A stretch of DNA of 64,000 bases from Phenylobacterium conjunctum (lineage in GTDB: Bacteria; Pseudomonadota; Alphaproteobacteria; Caulobacterales; Caulobacteraceae). Shown piece after piece: positions 8,354 through 15,388 of the stretch. The notes under the pieces are model-generated. The model was not told where the DNA came from. It ran no database searches and worked only from the letters and a program-made list of their open reading frames with translations. The position numbers were made by a program, and so were the translations under genes. Positions within the stretch are counted from its first letter, which is position 1. The number at the start of each line of letters is the position of its first letter. The stretch lies in assembly GCF_042679085.1 (NCBI RefSeq), contig NZ_JBHTLQ010000006.1, forward strand, positions 80,552 to 144,551, given 5' to 3'.

Positions 8354-9492
8354 CGCGCCCACATCGGGGCGCAGTCGACCATCTCGCCACGGGTCATGGC
8401 GTCATCGATGGCCATGACCGTCAGGCCGGCCTCCATCGATTCGAACGGGGTGACGGGGAAGGGCTGCTTGCCTTCCAGGGTGGCCAGCAGGTCGCGAGCC
8501 ATGGACTGGTCGGCGCCGTTGTGGCTGTCCTCGGTGCGACCGCCATAGTCGATGCGCTCGGGCTTGCCGCGGTCCATGGCCTTGCGAACCATCAGGCGGT
8601 TGCGGACCAGGTCGGCGATCAGGGTCCCGTCGGTCCCGGCCACGTACCAGCGGCGCTCGGGCAGAGCCACGTGGCTGTTGGCGTGGAAGGACAGGCGCAC
8701 CCCGTTGGCGTACTCGATGAGCGCGTTCTGGTGGTCGGTGACGTCCATATCCGAATGGAAGGCGTCATTGGCGCTCGACCAACCGGCGTCGCGCAAGGCG
8801 TAGGCGGGCTGGCCATCGCTGTAGGTCTTGGGCGCGGTCTCCGCCCGCGCGGCGGTGAAGATGCTGCGGCCGCCGAAACTGGCCACCTTGGCCGGGCGCG
8901 ACCGGGCCAGCCGGCCGAAGATATCGAAGTCGTGACAGACCTTATCCAGCAGGTAGGAGCCCCCGAATTCCTGGCGACGGCGCCAGTTGCGGGCGAGATA
9001 GCCGCCGTGCTCGGGGGGCAGGTGCTCGGTGGCGTCGATGGAGACCAGCTGGCCGATCTCGCCGGAATCCACCCGGGCGATGGTCTCGCGGACGATGGAC
9101 ATGGAGCGCATGACCAGGCCGATGAACACCGGCGGGCCGCCACCTTTGGCGAGGCGCTGGGCCAGGGTGACTGTCTCGTCCTCGGTGCGGACGATGGGCT
9201 TCTCGGCGAAGATGGGGAAGCCGGCGTCGAGGGCCAGGTTCAGGTGCTCGGAGTGTAGGTGGTTGGGCGAGCCGATCATGACGAGGTCATAGGGGCCGCG
9301 CGCGAACAGCTCGGCGGGGGTGTCCAGCGCCACGCCCGGATCGATGCCGGCCGCGGCCAGGATAGGTGCGCCGACCGGGGCTGGGTCCACATGGGCGGCG
9401 ACATTCAGGCTCCAGCCCACCTCCTGCATGGCGGCGAGCACGTGGGCGATGCGTTGGCCAAGGCCGATGACGCCGATGCGATAGGTCTTCAT
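8332..9492 (-). CDS. Gfo/Idh/MocA family oxidoreductase
   Basis: NAD(P)-dependent sugar oxidoreductase family protein of 386 residues. The Rossmann motif GVIGLGQRIA is at residues 6-15, the EKP motif that positions catalytic lysine is near residue 100 (FAEKPIV), and the C-terminal beta-sheet substrate domain follows. I start at 9492 (MKTYRIG), because the seven extra residues of the longer frame overlap the aminotransferase gene. Only 4 bases separate it from that gene's stop, so they form an operon. The combination with a PIG-L deacetylase and an aminotransferase fits catabolism of an amino- or acylated sugar, but this is inference. Confidence 0.88.
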   Translation of the reverse strand: MKTYRIGVIGLGQRIAHVLAAMQEVGWSLNVAAHVDPAPVGAPILAAAGIDPGVALDTPAELFARGPYDLVMIGSPNHLHSEHLNLALDAGFPIFAEKPIVRTEDETVTLAQRLAKGGGPPVFIGLVMRSMSIVRETIARVDSGEIGQLVSIDATEHLPPEHGGYLARNWRRRQEFGGSYLLDKVCHDFDIFGRLARSRPAKVASFGGRSIFTAARAETAPKTYSDGQPAYALRDAGWSSANDAFHSDMDVTDHQNALIEYANGVRLSFHANSHVALPERRWYVAGTDGTLIADLVRNRLMVRKAMDRGKPERIDYGGRTEDSHNGADQSMARDLLATLEGKQPFPVTPFESMEAGLTVMAIDDAMTRGEMVDCAPMWARYDAALG

Positions 9493-9496
9493 GAGA

Positions 9497-10822
9497 TCAG
9501 TCGAGGCTCGCAAGAACGCCGCGCAGAAGGCTGAAAAGCTTCTCGATTTCGGCGGGCTGGACGATGAGGGGCGGGGAGAGGGCGATGACGTCGCCGGTCG
9601 CGCGGACCAGCAGGCCGGCGTTCAGCGCCTTCACCAGGGTCTCGTAGCCTCTGGCGCCTGGCGCGCCATCGCGGGGGGAAAGCTCAATGGCGCCCATCAG
9701 GCCGATATTGCGGATGTCGATGACGTTGGGCAGGTCGGCCAGACCGTGGATCGCGGCCTCCCAGATCGGCGCCATGGCGGCAGCGTGGGCGAACAGGCCC
9801 TCGCGGGCGTAGATCTCCAGGGTCGCCAGGCCCGCCGCGCAGGCGGTCGGGTGGCCGGAATAGGTGTAGCCGTGGAACAGCTCGATCAGGGTCTCCGGCC
9901 CCTGCATCAGGGCGTCATGGATCTCACGCTTGGCGAACACCGCCCCCATGGGCAGGGAGCCATTGGTCAGGCCCTTGGCGGTGGTCATCAGGTCCGGGGT
10001 GATGCCGAAGTATTGAGCGGCGAAGGGTGCGCCCAGGCGGCCGAATCCGGTGATCACCTCGTCGAAAATCAGCAGCAATCCATGCTTGTCGCAGAGACTC
10101 CTCAGACGCTCGAGATAGCCCTTGGGCGGCGGCAGGACCCCGGCTGAGCCCGCCACCGGCTCGACGATGACCGCGGCGATCGTCTCGGCGCCATGCAGGG
10201 CGACCAGGCGCTCCAGTTCGTCGGCCAGTTCGGCGCCATGCTCCGGCAAGCCCTTTGAGAAGGCGTTGCGCTTGAGGTCGAAGGTGTGGGGCAGATGGTC
10301 GGCGCCGGGCAGGGTGACGAAGGTGCGGCGGTTGTTGACCAGGCCGCCGACGGAAATCCCGCCAAACCCCACGCCGTGATAGCCTTTTTCCCGGCCGATG
10401 AAGCGGACGCGCTGCCCTTCGCCTCGGGCCCGATGATAGGCCAGGGCGATCTTCAGGGCGGTGTCCACCGACTCCGAGCCTGAGCCGGTGAAGAACACCC
10501 GGTCCATGCCGGGCGGGGCTATGGTGGTCAGGGCCTGGGCGAACTCGAAGGCGATGGGATGGCCCATCTGGAAGGTCGGCGCGTAGTCCAGGGTCAGCAG
10601 CTGACGATGGACGGCGTCGGCGATCTCCTGGCGGCCGTGCCCGGCATTGACGCACCATAGGCCCGAGGTGCCGTCCAGAACCTCCTGACCCTCGAAGGTG
10701 CGGTAGTACATGCCCTTGGCCTGCGCCAGCAGGCGCGGCTCGGCCTTGAACTGGCGATTGGCCGTGAATGGCATCCAGAAGGCGGAAAGATCGGGGCGGT
10801 TGTCGCCGAAGCCGTCGCTCAT
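9497..10822 (-). CDS. class III PLP aminotransferase (omega-amino acid:pyruvate type)
   Basis: PLP-dependent aminotransferase of 441 residues, probably beta-alanine or another omega-amine with pyruvate as acceptor. Features are WCVNAGHG near residue 58, the FTGSGSESVDTALK phosphate-binding segment, the LLIFDEVITGFGRLG motif with the PLP-contacting Asp, and the Schiff-base lysine in MTTAKGLTNG. The start at 10822 (MSDGFGD) has AAGGAGA 8 bases upstream; the 64-residue longer frame would overlap the C69 gene. It lies between that peptidase gene (28 bases upstream) and the oxidoreductase gene and is likely cotranscribed with both. Confidence 0.9.
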   Translation of the reverse strand: MSDGFGDNRPDLSAFWMPFTANRQFKAEPRLLAQAKGMYYRTFEGQEVLDGTSGLWCVNAGHGRQEIADAVHRQLLTLDYAPTFQMGHPIAFEFAQALTTIAPPGMDRVFFTGSGSESVDTALKIALAYHRARGEGQRVRFIGREKGYHGVGFGGISVGGLVNNRRTFVTLPGADHLPHTFDLKRNAFSKGLPEHGAELADELERLVALHGAETIAAVIVEPVAGSAGVLPPPKGYLERLRSLCDKHGLLLIFDEVITGFGRLGAPFAAQYFGITPDLMTTAKGLTNGSLPMGAVFAKREIHDALMQGPETLIELFHGYTYSGHPTACAAGLATLEIYAREGLFAHAAAMAPIWEAAIHGLADLPNVIDIRNIGLMGAIELSPRDGAPGARGYETLVKALNAGLLVRATGDVIALSPPLIVQPAEIEKLFSLLRGVLASLD

Positions 10823-10850
10823 GGTGCAGGTCTCCTTGAGGCCCACGAGA

Positions 10851-12161
10851 TCACGTTCGCGGAACGCCCGCCACCTGATTGAGGCGCGCCCAGCTGCGGC
10901 CATAGCCGGGTCGGTTGCAGCTGCGCGTCGGTGGGACATGGGCGCTGGCCCAGCGGGCTTCGGCGGCCTCGGCGTCGCGCCAGCAGGCGGCGATGGCGGT
11001 GGCCAGGTCGTCATCGCCGGCCCGGTCGATGCGGACCCGGAAATCCGCCTCCAGGGCGTCGCGCTCGGCGGCGATCAGGGCGTGGCCGGCGGCGTGGTCG
11101 GCCAGCATGGCGCGATGCAGACGCTCATGCCGCCACCACAGGCTCTCGGTGTCATAGGCGTCGGTGGGGGGCGGGCCTTGTGCGGGCAGGGGCAGGCCCA
11201 GGATCACCGGCTTGAAGACGCTGAGGCAGGGGGCTGAGGTCCCGGTCAGCCAATGCACCGTGCGGCCCTGGCGGATCTCCGAGACCATGGAGCCCACCGA
11301 CTGGCTGCGCCGGGCGCCTTCGGCTGCGTGCATGCAGATGGTCCGGCCCGTGGTGTTGGCCGGGCTCCAGTCTGCGGCGTCGCCGTGATCGCGCAGGATC
11401 GCCATCATGGCGGCCGGATCTAGCCTGGGCGCGCCCTGGTCCAGCAGGGCCTGGCCCCGCGCGCAGCGGCCACGGCCGAAACTGGCGGCGTCGCGGGTTT
11501 CATCCAGCAGGGCGCGGGCGACATCCAGACGGCCGTCGCCGTCCAGCCAGCCTTCGGCGCGGGCGTGGGCCATCAAGGCCGGGCTGATCCGGTCGTGGTC
11601 GGTGGTGATGCTGTAGGCGTTAGAGAGCGAGCGGGTCGCGCGCACCTGCTGGACAGCCCACCAGCGCCCCGCTGTCTCCAGCACATAGGCCTGACCTGTG
11701 TCGGCGATGATGAAGCCGTTGTTGTAGTAGAAGCGGTTCAGGTGCCCGCAGTCGCCGCCCTGGCCGTACTGCTCCAGCAGCCTGATGATCACCTCCACCG
11801 CCTCGGCGGCTGTCGCGGCCCGCTCCAGGGCCAGCCGCAGCAGGTCCATGCCGGTCAGCGCCCGCCGCCGCTGGGCGCCGGTGCGGGCGTGCAGGGCCTC
11901 ATTGCCGATCACGACTCCGTGCTCGTTGGCCCCCATCTCAGCCCCCCACATCCAGAAGGGCCGCGAGATCAGGACGGCGTGGGTCTCCTCGACCTCCGGG
12001 ATCGACAGGTAGGTGAGTCGCATCCGGCCCGAATCAGATCGTCGCCGCCGGGGGTGGATTTCGAGGGCCTGGGCTTCGTTGCGTTCGCGGTCGCTGTTCT
12101 TGGCGAACAGGGTCGCGCCGCGGGCGGTTTGGGCGGAAAGGGCCACGAACGTATCGCACAT
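10851..12161 (-). CDS. C69 family dipeptidase/acyl-hydrolase (secernin-like)
   Basis: N-terminal nucleophile hydrolase of 436 residues. The protein begins MCDTFVAL, so Cys2 becomes the N-terminal nucleophile after Met removal, as in peptidase family C69 and secernins. Other family blocks are FAKNSDRERNEAQ near residue 19, WMWGAEMGANEHGVVIGNEA near 70-90 and GHLNRFYYNNGFIIADT near 140. There is no signal peptide, so it should be cytoplasmic. It is first in a minus-strand run with the aminotransferase and Gfo/Idh/MocA genes, so it may liberate an amino acid or acyl group feeding that transaminase. The physiological substrate is unknown. Confidence 0.86.
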   Translation of the reverse strand: MCDTFVALSAQTARGATLFAKNSDRERNEAQALEIHPRRRRSDSGRMRLTYLSIPEVEETHAVLISRPFWMWGAEMGANEHGVVIGNEALHARTGAQRRRALTGMDLLRLALERAATAAEAVEVIIRLLEQYGQGGDCGHLNRFYYNNGFIIADTGQAYVLETAGRWWAVQQVRATRSLSNAYSITTDHDRISPALMAHARAEGWLDGDGRLDVARALLDETRDAASFGRGRCARGQALLDQGAPRLDPAAMMAILRDHGDAADWSPANTTGRTICMHAAEGARRSQSVGSMVSEIRQGRTVHWLTGTSAPCLSVFKPVILGLPLPAQGPPPTDAYDTESLWWRHERLHRAMLADHAAGHALIAAERDALEADFRVRIDRAGDDDLATAIAACWRDAEAAEARWASAHVPPTRSCNRPGYGRSWARLNQVAGVPRT

Positions 12162-12227
12162 GGCGAAAGCTTAGCGGGCGAGGGGCCGCTGTCGACGCCC
12201 GCAGTGTCCGGATTTTCGGGGAAAGTT

Positions 12228-12301
12228 TGGAGGCCTGACCCGGAATCGAACCGGGGTGCACGGATTTGCAGTCCGCTGCGTAACCACTCCGCCATCAGGC
12301 C
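12228..12301 (-). tRNA. tRNA-Cys (anticodon GCA)
   Basis: On the minus strand a full cloverleaf can be folded. The acceptor stem is GGCCTGA/TCAGGCC (12295-12301 with 12232-12238), the anticodon loop is CTGCAAA with GCA at 12267-12269, the T arm CCCGG/TTCGATT/CCGGG is intact, and the discriminator is U, as expected for cysteine tRNA. CCA is encoded in the genome (12228-12230). Confidence 0.96.
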
Positions 12302-12392
12302 GCCGCCAACGTTTTAGGCACGTCGGGGTCTCGAAGAGGGCGGAGGGCTATCAGAACCGCCCGCCTCATTCAATCTCTGTCGCAAGGCCGCA

Positions 12393-12422
12393 TTGCGTTC
12401 GAGTTAAGGGCGGACCTATAAG
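12393..12422 (+). promoter_or_regulatory. likely sigma-70 type promoter for the PCMT-like/tolC genes
   Basis: TTGCGT (12393-12398) and TATAAG (12417-12422) are 18 bases apart, 32 bases before the ATG of the PCMT-like gene. This is a good match for a housekeeping promoter by eye only. Confidence 0.5.
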
Positions 12423-12454
12423 CGCGCAAATCGCTCGAACAGGTTCGAGGCCAA

Positions 12455-13024
12455 ATGTCCGATCTCGCCCAAGCCCGTCTCAACATGGTGGAAAGCCAGG
12501 TGCGCACCGCCGACGTCACGGATGTCCGCATCCATGACGCCATGCGGGTCATCCCGCGCGAGAGCTTCGTGCCGGCCGGCAAGGCCTATCTGGCCTATGC
12601 CGACGAGGCCGTGGAGTACGCACCGGGCCGCGTGCTGCTGAAGCCGCGCGACGTGGGCAAGCTGCTGCAGATCCTGAAGCCCCAGGAAACCGATAAGGTC
12701 CTGGCGATCGCCGCGCCCTATGCGGCGGCGATCCTGGAGGCCATGGGCCTGACCGTCACCCGCCTCGACGCCGAGGACCTGACCCGTCCGCCGGGCGGCG
12801 GCTACGACCTGATCATCTGCGAAGGCGCGGTGGCCAAGGCGCCTGCGGCCTGGACCGATGCGCTGGCCATGGGCGGTCGCCTGGGCGTGATCGAGCGCGA
12901 GGGGCCGGTTGGCAAGGCCTGCATCTATGTGAAGGCCGAGGATGGCGTCGGTCGCCGGACGGTGTTCGACGCGACCCCGCCGGTCCTGGCCGGCTTTGAG
13001 CCGCAGGTCGGCTTCGCTTTCTGA
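12455..13024 (+). CDS. degenerate protein-L-isoaspartate methyltransferase-like protein
   Basis: Protein of 189 residues related to PCMT (IPR000682-type fold). The N-terminal half keeps family character (ARLNMVESQVRTADV, then VIPRESFVP at about residue 33). The SAM-binding glycine loop, normally like LEIGTGSGY, is here LAIAAPYAAA, with no glycine pattern, and the usual serine-containing QxIS substrate segment is replaced by GRVLLKPRDVGK. Methyl transfer is therefore doubtful. It stands 122 bases before a TolC-family gene, followed by popZ and valS; I recall this order as widespread in Alphaproteobacteria, which suggests a conserved but non-classical role, perhaps in exporter biogenesis. Confidence 0.82.
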   Translation: MSDLAQARLNMVESQVRTADVTDVRIHDAMRVIPRESFVPAGKAYLAYADEAVEYAPGRVLLKPRDVGKLLQILKPQETDKVLAIAAPYAAAILEAMGLTVTRLDAEDLTRPPGGGYDLIICEGAVAKAPAAWTDALAMGGRLGVIEREGPVGKACIYVKAEDGVGRRTVFDATPPVLAGFEPQVGFAF

Positions 13025-13146
13025 CGACCCTGCAACACCCCGGAAACCCTTAGGTGAAAAAAGCTTAAGGCTCGGGCTACTGGTCTAGAAGCTCATCGGC
13101 CGTCATATAGGGGCCCGGTAAGTCTCGCCGCATTCGGGGATTAGGA

Positions 13147-14643
13147 ATGTTGATTAGCCGTCGCGGAGGCCTCCTGGCCGCGGTGTCGGGCGCCGCCGCC
13201 CTGGTCGCCGGTTCCGCCAGCGCCGAAACCCTGGCCGATGCGATTGCGCTGGCCTACCAGACCAATCCCACATTGCAGGCCCAGCGCGCGACTTTGCGGC
13301 AGCTGGACGAGAGCTGGGTTCAGGCCCGGGCGGGCTATCGCCCGACCCTGACCGCCACCGCGCAGGGCAACTACGAGCAGACCCGGATCAATGGTCGAAC
13401 CACCCTTGCCGACACCAATGGTGACGGCGTCAAGGAGGTGGTCAGTAACGCCATCACCGAGACCAACAGCGCCACCGGCGCCCTGACCTTCAGCCAGCCG
13501 ATCTGGACCGGCGGCCGGGTCGGCGCGGCGGTGTCGGCGGCCGAGGCTGACATCCTGGCCGGGCGCGAGAACCTGCGGCGCACCGAAGCCACGGTGCTGG
13601 GCACGGTGATCCAGGCCTATGTCGACGTCCGCCGCGACCAGGAAGCCCTGCATATCCGCGAAAACAACGTCGCGGTCCTGACCCGTCAGCTCGAGGAATC
13701 CAAGGCCCGCTTCGACGTGGGCGAGATCACCCGCACCGACGTGGCCCAGTCCGAAGCTCGTCTCGCCGCCGCTCAGGCCCAGCTCCAGTCCTCCCAGGCC
13801 CAGCTGGCCATCAGCCGTGCGGCCTACGCCGCCGTGGTCGGGCAGAACCCGGGTGACCTGGCGCCGGAGCCGTCCCTGGCTTCGCTGCTGCCCAACGACC
13901 CGGACGCCGCCTTTGACCTAGCGGAAAAGAACAATCCGCAGATCCGCGCCGCCGAGTACGCCGAACAGGCCAGCCGGGCGCGGCTGGCCTCGGCGCGGGC
14001 CGAACGGATGCCGACGGTCTCGGTTCAGGCCAAGATGGCCTGGGTCGGCGCTGGCGACCCCTTTGACACCGACCGCATGTACCGGGACGTGACCGGCGCC
14101 GCGGCGGTGACCGTGCCGCTGTTCAATGGCGGCCTGACTACCTCGCGCGTCCGCGCGGCCATCGAGCGCAACAACGCCGATCGACTGTCTGTTGAGTCGG
14201 CCAAGCGCAGCGTGCTGCAGAACCTGACCAACGCCTGGAGCACCCTGCTGTCCACGCGGGCCAACATCAGCTCCACCGACGTGCAGGTGAAGGCCGCCCG
14301 CATCGCCGCCGAGGGCACCCGCCAGGAGCAGCAGGTGGGCCTGCGCACCACCATCGACGTCTTGAACGCCGAGCAGGAACTGCGCAGCGCTGAACTGTCG
14401 CAGGTGACCGCCCGCCACGACGAGTACATCGCCGCGGCCAACCTCCTGAGCCAGATGGGACGCCTGGAGGCGGCCTACCTGGTGCCCAACGCGCCGCGCT
14501 ACGACCCGAAGGCCAATTTCGGCAAGTTGCGGATCACCTGGGGCTGGACGCCCTGGGAGGAGCCGATCGCCATCGTCGACGGGGTCCTGACGCCCAAGAC
14601 CAAGGAGCTGCCGCGCGAGCAGCCCCCCGCGGCGGCCAAATAG
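13147..14643 (+). CDS. TolC family outer membrane channel for type I secretion/efflux
   Basis: Outer-membrane export tunnel subunit of 498 residues. A signal peptide ends near residue 26 (SASAE). The protein shows the two repeated TolC halves, each with long alpha-helical coiled segments (for example QLEESKARFDVGEITRTDV near 181-199, and the matching EQQVGLRTTIDVLNAE near 397-412), separated by barrel strands. Caulobacter uses paralogues of this family (RsaF proteins) to export S-layer protein, but no ABC exporter or adaptor gene is nearby, so the partner is unknown. Two hairpins separate it from popZ. Confidence 0.92.
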   Translation: MLISRRGGLLAAVSGAAALVAGSASAETLADAIALAYQTNPTLQAQRATLRQLDESWVQARAGYRPTLTATAQGNYEQTRINGRTTLADTNGDGVKEVVSNAITETNSATGALTFSQPIWTGGRVGAAVSAAEADILAGRENLRRTEATVLGTVIQAYVDVRRDQEALHIRENNVAVLTRQLEESKARFDVGEITRTDVAQSEARLAAAQAQLQSSQAQLAISRAAYAAVVGQNPGDLAPEPSLASLLPNDPDAAFDLAEKNNPQIRAAEYAEQASRARLASARAERMPTVSVQAKMAWVGAGDPFDTDRMYRDVTGAAAVTVPLFNGGLTTSRVRAAIERNNADRLSVESAKRSVLQNLTNAWSTLLSTRANISSTDVQVKAARIAAEGTRQEQQVGLRTTIDVLNAEQELRSAELSQVTARHDEYIAAANLLSQMGRLEAAYLVPNAPRYDPKANFGKLRITWGWTPWEEPIAIVDGVLTPKTKELPREQPPAAAK

Positions 14644-14690
14644 GGCGCGTACAACCCCCAGCAGGCGCCTCTAGTCGCCCGCGACACGAA

Positions 14691-14753
14691 TCCGCCCTTG
14701 CTTAGCTGGGCGGAAATTGCAGGATCACGGTTCGGCGCTTACCCTTGCGCCGA
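14691..14753 (+). promoter_or_regulatory. two hairpins in the tolC-popZ spacer
   Basis: Hairpin one is TCCGCCC/GGGCGGA (14691-14697 with 14708-14714) and hairpin two is TCGGCGC/GCGCCGA (14732-14738 with 14747-14753). The first may end tolC transcription. Two GANTC methylation sites flank them (14688-14692 and 14756-14760). Confidence 0.4.
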
Positions 14754-14788
14754 GGGATTCTTTCATTCGCACGAGCGCCGGTTCGCCC

Positions 14789-15304
14789 ATGTCCGACCAG
14801 TCTTCACAAGAACCGACAATGGAGGAAATCCTCGCCTCCATCCGACGCATCATCTCCGAAGATGATGCGCCCGCGTCGGAGGAAGCCGCGCCCGAGCCGG
14901 AGGCCGAACCGGAACCCGAGCCGGCGTTCGAGCTTCCGCCGCTGGAAGAGGACGAGGACGACGGCGTCTTGGAGCTGACCGAGAAGGTCGACAGCGTCGG
15001 CGATCTCGATGTCTACGCCGCCACCACCAGCGAGCCTGAGGAAGAAGAAAGCTTCGACCTGCCGCCGCTGGACGATGGTCCGGGCGAAGGCCTGGTGAGC
15101 GACCCGACCGCCGCCGCCGCGGCCGCCGCCTTCGGCGCCCTGTCCAAGAACATCCTGATGCCGCCCGAGGGCCGCACCCTCGAGGATGTGGTCAAGACCC
15201 TGCTGCGCCCGCTCCTGAAGCAGTGGCTGGACGACAACCTGCCCAGCATCGTCGAAGCCGCCGTACAGGCCGAGGTAGAACGCATCGCCCGGGGCCGCCG
15301 CTAA
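14789..15304 (+). CDS. popZ: polar organizing protein PopZ (DUF2497)
   Basis: PopZ forms the polar microdomain that anchors the ParB-parS centromere and recruits cell-cycle regulators in Caulobacter. The 171-residue length is close to the Caulobacter protein. The N-terminal recognition helix (TMEEILASIRRIISED, residues 9-24) is followed by a long acidic, proline- and glutamate-rich disordered region to about residue 95, then the helical C-terminal oligomerisation region with GRTLEDVVKTLLRPLLKQWL near residues 131-150. The start at 14789 (MSDQSSQ) matches the family; a 24-residue longer frame lacks support. Neighbours tolC and valS agree with the conserved order. Confidence 0.95.
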   Translation: MSDQSSQEPTMEEILASIRRIISEDDAPASEEAAPEPEAEPEPEPAFELPPLEEDEDDGVLELTEKVDSVGDLDVYAATTSEPEEEESFDLPPLDDGPGEGLVSDPTAAAAAAAFGALSKNILMPPEGRTLEDVVKTLLRPLLKQWLDDNLPSIVEAAVQAEVERIARGRR

Positions 15305-15311
15305 GCCGGTT

Positions 15312-15331
15312 GGCCCCGCTCAATCGGGGCC
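15312..15331 (+). terminator. hairpin between popZ and valS
   Basis: GGCCCCG and CGGGGCC form a 7-base-pair stem with a CTCAAT loop, 8 bases after the popZ stop. There is no T tract, so its terminator role is tentative. Confidence 0.4.
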
Positions 15332-15346
15332 GCCCAGCCAGCAAAC

Positions 15347-15374
15347 TTGACGTGGGCGGCGCCTCTGTTAAGCG
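15347..15374 (+). promoter_or_regulatory. possible valS promoter
   Basis: TTGACGT (15347-15353) and GTTAAGCG (15367-15374) are 13 bases apart and resemble the Caulobacter housekeeping pattern (TTGaCgS, 10-14 bases, GCTANAWC). It ends 14 bases before the chosen valS ATG, so the leader would be very short. Confidence 0.4.
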
Positions 15375-15388
15375 CCGCTCACATCATC

